From positions 1 to 48,229 of the forward strand of contig JAEUKX010000073.1 in the NCBI GenBank assembly GCA_016794025.1: a DNA stretch of 48,229 nt, read 5' to 3'. The notes beneath the pieces were generated by a model. The model ran no database searches. It saw only the letters and a list, made by a program, of their open reading frames with translations, and was not told the origin of the DNA. Positions 39,145-47,299 of this stretch are shown piece after piece; positions within the stretch are counted from its first letter, which is position 1; every line of letters begins with the position of its first letter. A program made the translations under genes and the position numbers. The stretch comes from Rhodospirillales bacterium. Lineage in GTDB: Bacteria; Pseudomonadota; Alphaproteobacteria; CACIAM-22H2.

Positions 39145-39468
39145 ATGATCGACATGGACGCCGATAGGCGCCAACCATCTGATATGACAAATGTTTCCGT
39201 AAGCCCGCGCGAGGTTCTCGCGAACCTCCTGCCGCCGCCGGGAACAAAGCGCTGGGTCATCCGGCGCAAGGCGGCGGTCGTCGAGGCCGTGCGCAAGGGC
39301 ACGCTGTCGCTCGATGACGCCTGCCGGAACTACAACCTGTCGAAAGAGGAATTCAATTCCTGGCAGCGGCTGATCGACCGGCATGGTCCGCGTGGCCTCC
39401 GGGCGACCCGACTTAAGGAATATCGCGAGGCGCCGACAGCCGCGGCGCCGCTGTCAAAACTCCGGTAA
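39145..39468 (+). CDS. sciP: SciP-like CtrA inhibitory protein (DUF1153)
   Basis: 107 residues from ATG 39145, which has AAGGAG just upstream; ATG 39154 and 39184 are alternatives, the last giving the usual length of about 94. The DUF1153 helix-turn-helix domain is unmistakable: TKRWVIRRKAAVVEAVRKGT, LSLDDACRNYNLSKEEFNSW, QRLIDRHGPRGLRATRLKEY. In Caulobacter SciP binds DNA and CtrA and blocks CtrA-dependent transcription in swarmer cells. Position between flgD and fliF links CtrA feedback with flagellar assembly. Confidence 0.88.
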   Translation: MIDMDADRRQPSDMTNVSVSPREVLANLLPPPGTKRWVIRRKAAVVEAVRKGTLSLDDACRNYNLSKEEFNSWQRLIDRHGPRGLRATRLKEYREAPTAAAPLSKLR

Positions 39469-39511
39469 ACCTCGGAAACGACTCAGGAATCTCCCCTAAC
39501 CCATGGAAGAC

Positions 39512-39550
39512 TCGGCAAATATTTCCCGGTAACCGGGAAAAATCTGCCGG
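39512..39550. promoter_or_regulatory. Pair of candidate FlbD sites upstream of fliF
   Basis: Two sites with centres 22 bp apart: TCGGCA-AATAT-TTCCCG (39512-39528) and CGGGAA-AAATC-TGCCGG (39534-39550), mirror-image variants of the palindrome seen upstream of flgF, flgI, flgK and fliK. No sigma-54 promoter is present here. In Caulobacter FlbD represses fliF through a site at its promoter; the same could apply. Confidence 0.5.
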
Positions 39551-39553
39551 GTG

Positions 39554-39568
39554 TTAATCTTTCGTTCA
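39554..39568 (+). promoter_or_regulatory. CtrA-like box upstream of fliF
   Basis: TTAA-TCTTTCG-TTCA, one mismatch from TTAA-N7-TTAA, directly after the FlbD-like pair. fliF is CtrA-activated in Caulobacter. A matching -10 is not evident; 39569-39689 holds no other clear signal apart from GAGGGAAGG before the start. Confidence 0.35.
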
Positions 39569-39689
39569 CTCCTCTTCCCTACGATACGTATCAAGTTTTG
39601 GATAAAATTGCGCCAATTCGGGCGTGATCCCTGTCTGAAACCGGTCGTTTTCAAGGACTGGAGCCCTAGGCTCCGAGGGAAGGTCCGCA

Positions 39690-41351
39690 GTGAATAGTTT
39701 CATGGATACGCTCCGCCAGCTGGGGCCGATGCGACTGGGCCTGCTGGGTGCCGTCGCCGTCGGCCTGCTCGGATTTTTCTTTTTCTTTTCAATGCGTTTG
39801 TCCCAACCGCCAATGGCGCTGCTCTATAGCGAGCTGTCGCCCACCGATGCCGGCCAGATCACGGCGCGGCTCGACCAGCAGCAGGTCCCCTTCGAACTGC
39901 GCAACGGCGGCAACACGATCCTCGTGCCCGAGGACCGGGTCCTTCGCCTGCGCCTGAGCTTCGCCGAAGCCGGAATCCCGCGCGGCGGCTCGATCGGCTA
40001 CGAAATCTTCGACAAGGGCGACGTCCTCGGCCAGACGAACTTCATGCAGCAGATCAACCAGACGCGCGCGCTCGAAGGCGAGCTTGCGCGCACGGTCAGC
40101 GCGCTGCAGCCGGTGGCCGGCGCCCGCGTGCATCTCGTGATCCCGCGCCGCGACCTGTTCAACCGCGAGAAGCAGGAGCCCACCGCTTCGGTCGTCCTGC
40201 GCATGCGCGACGCCAACAACCGCCTGCCCCGCCAGCAGGTGCAGGCGATCCAGTCGCTCGTCGCGGCGGCCGTGCCGGGCATGCGGCCGGTGCGCGTGTC
40301 GGTCGTCGACGATCGCGGCAACCTCCTCGCCAAGGGCCAGCCGGAAAGCGACGACCCCTCGGCCACGAACACGTCCTCCGAGGAACTGAAGCGCGCCTAC
40401 GAGCAGCGCTTCGCGCGCACGATCGAAGGCATCATCGAGCGCACGATCGGCCCCGGCAAGGTGCGCGCGGAGGTCGCGGTCGACCTCGACTTTGACCGCA
40501 TCGTGACCAACCAGGAAAGCTTCGATCCCGACGGCCAGGTTGTCCGCTCCACGCAGACCGTGACCGAGACGAACGAGGCCTCGGAGAACGCCGCACAGGT
40601 CTCCGTCCAGAACAACCTGCCCGACGCGGCGCAGGACAGCGGCGGCGCCAAGACGACCAATCGCGGCAACCGGCAGGAAGAGACGACGAACTACGAGATC
40701 ACCAAGACCGTTCGCCAGCACATCCGCGAATCCGGCATCGTGCGCAAGCTGTCGGTGGCCGTCGTCGTCGACGGCACCACCGCGGGCACCGGTGCGGACC
40801 GCAAGTACACGCCGCGCACGCCAGAGGAGATGCAGCAGCTCACCGCCATCGTGCGTTCCGCCATCGGCTTCGACGAGAAGCGCGGCGACAAGCTCGATGT
40901 CGTGAACATGCCCTTCTACGCGCCCGAGGAGATCCCGGTCGACACGAAGGAGCCGGGCCTGTTCGACTTCACGCGCGCCGACCTGCTGCGCCTGGCCGAA
41001 GTCTTCGTGATGGCCATCGTGGCGCTGCTGGTGATCCTGCTCGTCGCGCGCCCGATCATCAACCACGTGCTGCGCTCCGCCCAGGACCGCCGCGAGCAGG
41101 AGCGGCTTGCCGCCGAACAGGCCGCACAGCAGGCCCAGCTCATGCCCGGTGCCGCGCCTGCGGGCCTCGCCCTCCCCGGCGGGCCCGCGCCCGGCATGGA
41201 AGGCCCCAGCGAGATCGAGCAGATGATCGACATCGCCCAGGTCGAAGGCCGCGTGCGCGCCTCCTCGATCAAGAAGATCGGCGAGATCGTCGAAAAGCAT
41301 CCGGAAGAGGCGGTCGCCATCCTCCGCACGTGGATGTACCAGGAAACCTGA
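39690..41351 (+). CDS. fliF: Flagellar MS-ring protein FliF
   Basis: 553 residues from GTG 39690 with GAGGGAAGG upstream. FliF forms the MS ring in the inner membrane. First membrane segment at about 14-34 (LGLLGAVAVGLLGFFFFFSM); ring-building motifs ALLYSELSPTDAGQITARLD and QINQTRALEGELARTVSALQ; second membrane segment about 432-456 (LAEVFVMAIVALLVILLVA). The cytoplasmic C-terminus (EIEQMIDIAQVEGRVRASSI, KKIGEIVEKHPEEAVAILRTW) is the FliG-binding tail and looks intact. First gene of the switch and export operon. Confidence 0.97.
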   Translation: MNSFMDTLRQLGPMRLGLLGAVAVGLLGFFFFFSMRLSQPPMALLYSELSPTDAGQITARLDQQQVPFELRNGGNTILVPEDRVLRLRLSFAEAGIPRGGSIGYEIFDKGDVLGQTNFMQQINQTRALEGELARTVSALQPVAGARVHLVIPRRDLFNREKQEPTASVVLRMRDANNRLPRQQVQAIQSLVAAAVPGMRPVRVSVVDDRGNLLAKGQPESDDPSATNTSSEELKRAYEQRFARTIEGIIERTIGPGKVRAEVAVDLDFDRIVTNQESFDPDGQVVRSTQTVTETNEASENAAQVSVQNNLPDAAQDSGGAKTTNRGNRQEETTNYEITKTVRQHIRESGIVRKLSVAVVVDGTTAGTGADRKYTPRTPEEMQQLTAIVRSAIGFDEKRGDKLDVVNMPFYAPEEIPVDTKEPGLFDFTRADLLRLAEVFVMAIVALLVILLVARPIINHVLRSAQDRREQERLAAEQAAQQAQLMPGAAPAGLALPGGPAPGMEGPSEIEQMIDIAQVEGRVRASSIKKIGEIVEKHPEEAVAILRTWMYQET

Positions 41352-41382
41352 TCGCTGACGCGAAGGCGCACGAGGAAGCCAC

Positions 41383-41628
41383 ATGCAGACCGCAGCCGCA
41401 CCGAACGACCGGATCCCCGCCCGCCACGCCGATGGCCGGCGCAAGGCCGCCATCCTGATGCTGGCACTTGGCGAGGACGCGGCGGCGAAGGTCTGCGCCG
41501 GGCTCGACGATCGCGACATCACAAATCTCGCGATCGGCTTCGCCGATCTCGGCCGCCTCGACGCAAGGGAGGTCGAGCGGCTCATCGACGAATTCGCGGC
41601 CCACGTTTCGCTGTCCCTCGCCGCCTGA
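41383..41628 (+). CDS. fliG: FliG N-terminal domain only (truncated FliG)
   Basis: 81 residues from ATG 41383 with GAGGAAG upstream. Only the FliG-N domain is present: RRKAAILMLALGEDAAAKVC, AGLDDRDITNLAIGFADLGR, LDAREVERLIDEF. Normal FliG has about 330-340 residues with middle and C-terminal domains that bind FliM and the stator; those are missing. The frame closes with a clean TGA at 41626-41628 and fliH starts 24 bp later, so no room or other frame holds the rest. Position (fliF-fliG-fliH-fliN) and the domain type fix its identity. It could still bind the FliF tail. A full FliG elsewhere, or split domains, would be needed for torque. Confidence 0.8.
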   Translation: MQTAAAPNDRIPARHADGRRKAAILMLALGEDAAAKVCAGLDDRDITNLAIGFADLGRLDAREVERLIDEFAAHVSLSLAA

Positions 41629-41651
41629 CGCGCTAGGAGAAGACGACCGCA

Positions 41652-42314
41652 ATGCCCGCCATCAGCAAGTTCCTCTTCCAGGAAGAGTTCGCCGAGCCCG
41701 GCATGGGGCCCGACGGCAACCCGATGCCCGTCATCGTGCGCCGCAAGCCGAAGAACTTTTCCGAAGTCGAAATGGAGATGGCCAAGCAGAACGCGCATGC
41801 CGAAGGGCGCGCGGAGGGCTTCGACGCCGGACGCGCGGAAGCGCTTGCCGATGCCCAGCATCTCGCGGCGCAGGCGCTTGCACGTATCGAGGAAGCCCTG
41901 CCCCAGGCGCTTGCCGCGGCCGACCGCGCGCGCGCGGAGGCCGATGCCGGCGCCGTCCAGGCGATGGGCGCCATCGCGCGCAAGCTGCTGCCGGCGATGA
42001 CCGCCCGTCAGGGCGTGGACGAGATCGAAGCGCTCATGCGCGACTGCCTGGAGCGTCTCGCCGAACAGCCGCGTTTCGTCGCCAAGGTCAACCCGGACGT
42101 CGTCGACATCGTGAAGGGCAAGTTCGATGCGATGGCCGAAGCGCTGGGCTTCGCCGGGCGCATCGTCGTGGTGCCCGACGCCGGAATGCCGGCGACGGAT
42201 GCGCGCATCGAATGGGCGAACGGCGGTGTCGAGCGCAACGTCGCCGACATCTGGAAGGAAATCGAAGACGCGATCGAACGCTACCTGGCCATGCAGCCGG
42301 GCAGCGCCAACTGA
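41652..42314 (+). CDS. fliH: Flagellar export ATPase regulator FliH (FlbE)
   Basis: 220 residues. FliH binds and restrains the export ATPase FliI and docks it at the C-ring through FliN. N-terminal FLFQEEFAEPGMGPDGNPMP, then a glycine-marked helical region (AHAEGRAEGFDAGRAEALAD, GxxxG spacing typical of FliH) and a C-terminal domain (FVAKVNPDVVDIVKGKFDAM, IEWANGGVERNVADIWKEIE). Start ATG 41652 follows AGGAG. Directly after the truncated fliG. Confidence 0.88.
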   Translation: MPAISKFLFQEEFAEPGMGPDGNPMPVIVRRKPKNFSEVEMEMAKQNAHAEGRAEGFDAGRAEALADAQHLAAQALARIEEALPQALAAADRARAEADAGAVQAMGAIARKLLPAMTARQGVDEIEALMRDCLERLAEQPRFVAKVNPDVVDIVKGKFDAMAEALGFAGRIVVVPDAGMPATDARIEWANGGVERNVADIWKEIEDAIERYLAMQPGSAN

Positions 42315-42334
42315 AATCTGGAAGGAGTCATCAA

Positions 42335-42712
42335 ATGGCCGACGAAAAGGTGAATTTCGACGACCTCGACATGGCCAAGGCCATGGCGGGGGATCCCGCG
42401 ATGGGTGGGGCCGCGGCGGGCGGCGGCGGCGGTGGCGGCGGTGGCGATGGCCGCCAGGCGCGCACGGCCAAGGAACTCGAGGCCGTCTACGACATTCCCG
42501 TGACCGTCTCGGCGGTGCTGGGCAAGGCGACGATGCAGGTCAACCAGCTCCTCAAGCTGGGCCGCGGCGCCGTCGTCGAACTCGACCGCAAGGTTGGCGA
42601 GGCGATCGACATCTACGTGAACAACCGCCTCGTCGCGCGCGGCGAGGTCGTCGTCGTCGACGAGCGTCTCGGCGTGACGATGACGGAAATCGTCAAGGTC
42701 GACCGCAGCTGA
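42335..42712 (+). CDS. fliN: Flagellar motor switch protein FliN
   Basis: 125 residues from ATG 42335, GAAGGAG upstream. FliN forms the base of the C-ring. The C-terminal SpoA domain is typical: YDIPVTVSAVLGKATMQVNQ, LLKLGRGAVVELDRKVGEAI, DIYVNNRLVARGEVVVVDER. The N-terminus is linked by a run of nine Gly residues (GGAAAGGGGGGGGGDG), coded by GGC/GGT repeats at about 42418-42450 that could slip in replication. Confidence 0.95.
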   Translation: MADEKVNFDDLDMAKAMAGDPAMGGAAAGGGGGGGGGDGRQARTAKELEAVYDIPVTVSAVLGKATMQVNQLLKLGRGAVVELDRKVGEAIDIYVNNRLVARGEVVVVDERLGVTMTEIVKVDRS

Positions 42713-42740
42713 ACCGCAAGTACCGCCGGAGTCACGAATA

Positions 42741-44114
42741 ATGCGCCTGCTCATCATCGGTTCGCTCAGCGGCCAGGTCTCGACGGCCGCGAAGATCGCC
42801 ATCTCGCGCGGTGCGCGCGTAAGCCAGGTCGACGACGTCGCCCGCGGCCTCGACGCGCTGCGCGCCGGCAAGGGCGCGGATCTGGTGATGATCGACGTCG
42901 GTCTCGACATCGGCGGCCTGGTGGATGCGCTGCGTACCGAGCGCATCCATATCCCGGTCGTCGCCTGCGGCATCGGGACGGATTCGGCCGCGGCCGTGCG
43001 CGCGATCAAGGCCGGCGCCAAGGAGTACATCCCCCTTCCGCCCGAGCCCGAGCTGATCGCCGCCGTCCTTGCCGCCGTGACCGAGGAAAGTGCCGCCATC
43101 GTGTTCAAGGATCCGGCGATGGCCGATACGCTGCGGCTGGCCGAGCGCGTGTCGGCCTCCGACGCCTCCATCCTGATCACGGGCGAGTCGGGCACCGGCA
43201 AGGAACTGATGGCCCGCTACATCCACGCCAAGAGCAAGCGCGCGGGCGCGCCCATCATCTGCGTCAACTGTGCCGCCATTCCCGACAACCTGCTGGAAAG
43301 CGAGCTGTTCGGCCACGAGAAGGGCGCTTTCACCGGTGCGGTCGCGCGCCGCATCGGCAAGTTCGAGGAAGCCAACGGCGGCACGCTCTTCCTGGACGAG
43401 CTCGGCGAGATGGATATGCGCCTGCAGGCCAAGCTCCTGCGCGCGATCCAGGAGCGCGTGATCGACCGCGTGGGCGGCACGACGCCGATCAAGGTCGATA
43501 TCCGCATCCTCGCCTCGACCAACCGAGATCTCGAATCCGAGGTGCGCGCCGGCCGCTTCCGCGAAGACCTCTATTTCCGCCTGAACGTCGTGACCGTGCG
43601 CCTGCCGCCCCTGCGCGCGCGCCCGCAGGACATCGACGTGCTGGCCGAGCATTTCATGCGCAAGTACGCCGAGGCCAACGGAACCGACGCGCGCGCCTTC
43701 GCGCCCGAGGCCATGGCCATGCTGCGCGCCCACGCCTGGCGCGGCAACGTGCGCGAACTGGAGAACACCGTCCACCGCGCGGTCCTGCTCGCCAAGGGCC
43801 CGATCGTGGGCCCAGAAGCGATCGTGCTGCAGGGCGCCACGCGGCCCGAAGACCGTCCGACCGCGGCCGCCGCGGCACCGGGCGGCAGTGCGGCCGCTGC
43901 CGGCCCGAAGGGCGCCCTCGTCGGCCGCACGGTCGACGATGTCGAGCGCGAACTGATCCTCGACACGCTCACGCACTGCCTTGGCAACCGCACGCACGCG
44001 GCCAACATCCTCGGCATCTCGATCCGCACCCTGCGCAACAAGCTCAAGATCTACAGCGACCAGGGCTTCGCGCCGCCGCCGCCCACCGGCGGCGAGCCGC
44101 GCGCGGCGCTCTGA
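42741..44114 (+). CDS. flbD: Sigma-54-dependent flagellar regulator FlbD
   Basis: 457 residues. FlbD is a sigma-54 activator of late flagellar genes and in Caulobacter a repressor of fliF, controlled by FliX. N-terminal receiver-like domain (1-115); AAA+ domain with Walker A GESGTGKE (148-155), GAFTGA loop that contacts sigma-54 (195-200), Walker B GGTLFLDELGEM (213-224) and GNVRELEN; C-terminal Fis-type helix-turn-helix (LGNRTHAANILGISIRTLRN). An Ala/Pro/Gly linker (about 373-390) precedes the last domain. Its likely DNA sites are the CCGGCA-N5-TGCCGG palindromes in this window. Confidence 0.94.
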   Translation: MRLLIIGSLSGQVSTAAKIAISRGARVSQVDDVARGLDALRAGKGADLVMIDVGLDIGGLVDALRTERIHIPVVACGIGTDSAAAVRAIKAGAKEYIPLPPEPELIAAVLAAVTEESAAIVFKDPAMADTLRLAERVSASDASILITGESGTGKELMARYIHAKSKRAGAPIICVNCAAIPDNLLESELFGHEKGAFTGAVARRIGKFEEANGGTLFLDELGEMDMRLQAKLLRAIQERVIDRVGGTTPIKVDIRILASTNRDLESEVRAGRFREDLYFRLNVVTVRLPPLRARPQDIDVLAEHFMRKYAEANGTDARAFAPEAMAMLRAHAWRGNVRELENTVHRAVLLAKGPIVGPEAIVLQGATRPEDRPTAAAAAPGGSAAAAGPKGALVGRTVDDVERELILDTLTHCLGNRTHAANILGISIRTLRNKLKIYSDQGFAPPPPTGGEPRAAL

Positions 44115-44143
44115 GCAACGTTCCACCCGAGGCGTAGGCGAAC

Positions 44144-46252
44144 ATGGCCGAACCAGCCGCAGGCCAGGAGGCACCCGGATTCGACGCGATGGAGCGCCTG
44201 CGCGCGCTCGGCCGCCAGGGCGAAGTGCTGCTGGCGCTGGGCGTGTTCGGCATCCTGCTGGTGCTGCTTGTCCCGCTGCCGACCTGGCTCGTCGACATCC
44301 TGCTGGCACTGTCGATCACGATCTCGGTCCTGATCCTGCTCGTCTCGCTGTTCATCCAGAAGCCGCTGGATTTCAGCTCGTTCCCCACGATCCTGCTCAT
44401 CGCCACGCTGATGCGCCTGTCGCTCAATCTCGCGACGACGCGCCTCATCCTTTCGCACGGCCACGAGGGCATCCACGCCGCGGGCGAAGTCGTGCGCGCC
44501 TTCGGCGGCCTGCTGATGGGCGGCAACTTCGTCATCGGCGTGATCGTCTTCGCGATCCTCGTGATCGTGAACTTCGTCGTCATCACCAAGGGTTCGGGGC
44601 GCATCGCCGAAGTGTCGGCCCGCTTCAACCTCGACGCGATGCCCGGCAAGCAGATGGCCATCGATGCCGACCTGTCGGCAGGCCTCATCGACGAGGCGAC
44701 CGCGCGCAAGCGCCGCACCGACCTGGAGGACGAGAGCACCTTCTTCGGATCGATGGACGGTGCGGCGAAGTTCGTGCGCGGCGACGCCGTCGCGGGCCTG
44801 CTCATCACGTTCATCAACGTCATCGCCGGCATCATCATCGGCACGACGAGCCACGGCCTGACGGCCGCGCAGGCCGCCGGCTACTACACGCTGCTGACGG
44901 TCGGCGACGGCCTGGTGAGCCAGGTTCCCGCCCTGATCACATCGGTCGCGGCCGGCCTGCTCGTTACCAAGGCGGGCATCCGCGGATCGGCCGACAAGGC
45001 GCTGTTCGGCCAGCTCGGCGGCTATCCCAAGGCGCTTGTTCTCTGCTCGGTGCTGACGGCGGCCCTTGCCGTGGTGCCGGGCCTGCCGTTCATCCCGTTC
45101 GCGATCCTGGCGGTGACCAGCGGCTATGCCGCCTACCAGATGTTCCGCCAGCAGGAACGCCAGATCGCCGAGGAAGCCGTGCAGAAGGCGATCGCCGAGG
45201 CGCCGCCGCCGCCGGCCGAGGAACCGATCCAGGCCTCGCTCCACATCGACCTGATCCGGCTCGAGCTGGGCTACGGCCTGCTTCCGCTCATCAACGCCGA
45301 CAAGGGCCAGCGCCTGACCGACCAGATCAAGGCGCTGCGCCGGCAGCTTGCGGGCGACATGGGCTTCGTGATGCCTTCGGTGCGCATCCAGGACAACATG
45401 CAGCTGCCCTCGACCGAGTACGCGCTGCGCATCAAGGAGATCATCGCCGGGCGCGGCGATCTTCGCCCCGGCCTGCTGCTCGTCATGGACCCGCGCGGCG
45501 ATGCCATCGCGATGCAGGGCGAGCCCACGAAGGAACCGACCTTCGGGCTGCCGGCGATGTGGGTCGACGAATCCATGCGCGAGGAGGCCCTGTTCAAGGG
45601 CATGACGGTCGTCGATCCGCAGACCGTCATCACCACGCACCTGACCGAGATCATCAAGGACAACATGGCCGAGCTGCTCTCGTACACCGAGACGCAGAAG
45701 CTTCTCGACGAGCTTGGCAAGGAACACAAGAAGCTCGTCGACGAGATCGTGCCCACGCAGATCACCGTCGGCGGCCTGCAGCGCGTGCTGCAGAACCTGC
45801 TGGCCGAGCGCATCTCGATCCGCGACCTGCCCGCCATCCTCGAGGGCGTCTCAGAAGCCACCTCGCAGACACGCAACATCACCGCGATCACCGAGCATGT
45901 CCGCTCGCGCCTCGCCCGCCAGATCTGCGAGCAGAACTCGGTCGACGGCGGCTTCATCCCGCTCGTCTCGCTCGGGCCGGAATGGGAGCAGACCTTCGCC
46001 GAATCCATCGTCGGCCAGGGCGAGGACCGGCAGCTGTCCATGCAGCCCTCGCGCCTGCAGGAGTTCATCCAGCTCATCCGCACCACCTTCGAGCGCCACG
46101 CGATGCTCGGCGAGAACCCGGTGCTCCTGACGAGCCCGCTTGCCCGCCCGTTCGTTCGCTCGATCATCGAACGCTTCCGCCCTGCGACGGCCGTAATGTC
46201 GCAGAACGAGATCCATCCGAAGGCCCGCATCAAGACCGTGGGGACGATCTAA
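44144..46252 (+). CDS. flhA: Flagellar type III export gate protein FlhA
   Basis: 702 residues. FlhA forms the nonameric export gate. The N-terminal half has about eight membrane segments (LLALGVFGILLVLLVPLPTW, ILLALSITISVLILLVSLFI, NFVIGVIVFAILVIVNFVVI) with the FHIPEP signature region (MRLSLNLATTRLILSHGHEG, RFNLDAMPGKQMAIDADLSA). The C-terminal cytosolic part (from about 350) contains the chaperone-docking domain (DLIRLELGYGLLPLINADKG). ATG 44144 lies 29 bp after flbD. Confidence 0.97.
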   Translation: MAEPAAGQEAPGFDAMERLRALGRQGEVLLALGVFGILLVLLVPLPTWLVDILLALSITISVLILLVSLFIQKPLDFSSFPTILLIATLMRLSLNLATTRLILSHGHEGIHAAGEVVRAFGGLLMGGNFVIGVIVFAILVIVNFVVITKGSGRIAEVSARFNLDAMPGKQMAIDADLSAGLIDEATARKRRTDLEDESTFFGSMDGAAKFVRGDAVAGLLITFINVIAGIIIGTTSHGLTAAQAAGYYTLLTVGDGLVSQVPALITSVAAGLLVTKAGIRGSADKALFGQLGGYPKALVLCSVLTAALAVVPGLPFIPFAILAVTSGYAAYQMFRQQERQIAEEAVQKAIAEAPPPPAEEPIQASLHIDLIRLELGYGLLPLINADKGQRLTDQIKALRRQLAGDMGFVMPSVRIQDNMQLPSTEYALRIKEIIAGRGDLRPGLLLVMDPRGDAIAMQGEPTKEPTFGLPAMWVDESMREEALFKGMTVVDPQTVITTHLTEIIKDNMAELLSYTETQKLLDELGKEHKKLVDEIVPTQITVGGLQRVLQNLLAERISIRDLPAILEGVSEATSQTRNITAITEHVRSRLARQICEQNSVDGGFIPLVSLGPEWEQTFAESIVGQGEDRQLSMQPSRLQEFIQLIRTTFERHAMLGENPVLLTSPLARPFVRSIIERFRPATAVMSQNEIHPKARIKTVGTI

Positions 46253-46255
46253 GCC

Positions 46256-47299
46256 ATGCGAATGAAGGCCTATACGGCGGCCTCCGCCGAGGAAGCGCTC
46301 CGCCAGATCCAGCGGGAACTCGGCGACGATGCGCTCGTCGTGTCGACCGAGACCGACGGGGCCGGCGTGCGCGTCGTCGTGGCCATCGAAAGCGGGCCCG
46401 AACTGCCCGAGCCGGCCTTCGCCCCGCAGCTCGTCGCCGACGCGGACGACGAGGACTTCGTGCCCCCCGACATCGGCCCGCGGTTCGGGCGCGGCGCGCC
46501 GCCGCCGGAAGGCGACGCGCTCGCGAAGGTTCTTTCGTTCCACGCCCTGCCCCCGATGCTGGCCGCGCGCCTGGAGGAAGGCGGGCGGCTCGGCCGCCGC
46601 GCGCCGAGCGACAGCGTCGGCACGGCCCTCGCCCGGCGCCTCGCCGGCGGTTTCCGCTTCGCCCCGCTGGCCTCGCGCACCGCGGCGACGCCGATCCTCA
46701 TGGTCGGCCCGCATGCGTCCGGAAAGACACTGGCACTCGCCAAGTTCGCGGCACAGGCCGCACTCGAAGGGACCGCCGTTCGTATCGTCTCGACCGACCG
46801 GAATTCGGCCGGCGGCGTGCCGGCGCTGGCCGCCTTCGCGCAGATCCTGGGCGTGCCCTTCGACGTCGCCGAACGGCCCGAAGACGTGCAGCGCTTCGCG
46901 TTGGGCAAGTTGCGCGGCACGCTGCTGTTGATCGATACGGCCGCCGCCGATCCGCGCGAGGAAGCACAGATCGCGGCACTCGCGCGCCTCGCCGTCGCCG
47001 TGGGCGGCGAACCGGTCCTGACGCTGCCCGCCGGGCTTGATGTCGCCGAAAGCGCCGAGATCGCGGAAGCCTTCTCGCGTGCCGGCTGCACGCGCATCGT
47101 GCCCACGCGCATCGACGTGGCGCGGCGCATGGGCGGCCTGCTGGCCGCCGCAGCCGCCGGCACCTATGCCTTTGCCGAGGCGTCCGCCTCGGCCAGTCCT
47201 GCCGATCCGCTCGAGCCACTCGACGCCGAGCGTTTCGCCCGCATTCTCGTCGCCGCCGCCGGTCCGCGCGCGGCACGCAACACGGAGGCCGTATCGTGA
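46256..47299 (+). CDS. flhF: Flagellar SRP-type GTPase FlhF, divergent motifs
   Basis: 347 residues. FlhF marks the pole for the flagellum. N-terminal basic B domain (MRMKAYTAASAEEALRQIQR), N domain, then the SRP GTPase domain. Motifs deviate: G1 is GPHASGKT (151-158), the DTxRxGA element reads TDRNSAGGVPAL, G3 is DTAAA (227-231, usually DTAGR), and G4 TRID (284-287, usually TKxD). GTP binding or hydrolysis may thus be reduced. It overlaps flhG by 4 bp. Confidence 0.88.
   Translation: MRMKAYTAASAEEALRQIQRELGDDALVVSTETDGAGVRVVVAIESGPELPEPAFAPQLVADADDEDFVPPDIGPRFGRGAPPPEGDALAKVLSFHALPPMLAARLEEGGRLGRRAPSDSVGTALARRLAGGFRFAPLASRTAATPILMVGPHASGKTLALAKFAAQAALEGTAVRIVSTDRNSAGGVPALAAFAQILGVPFDVAERPEDVQRFALGKLRGTLLLIDTAAADPREEAQIAALARLAVAVGGEPVLTLPAGLDVAESAEIAEAFSRAGCTRIVPTRIDVARRMGGLLAAAAAGTYAFAEASASASPADPLEPLDAERFARILVAAAGPRAARNTEAVS

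Noticed and set aside
41628..41652. Frameshift as the cause of the short FliG
   Set aside because: Only 23 bp separate the stop from fliH and no FliG middle or C-terminal motif appears in any frame nearby, so a simple frameshift cannot explain it; a deletion or assembly gap remains possible.
43981..47040. A 1019-codon plus-strand frame over flhA-flhF
   Set aside because: Out-of-frame shadow of flhA and flhF, Arg/Pro-rich, no domain features.
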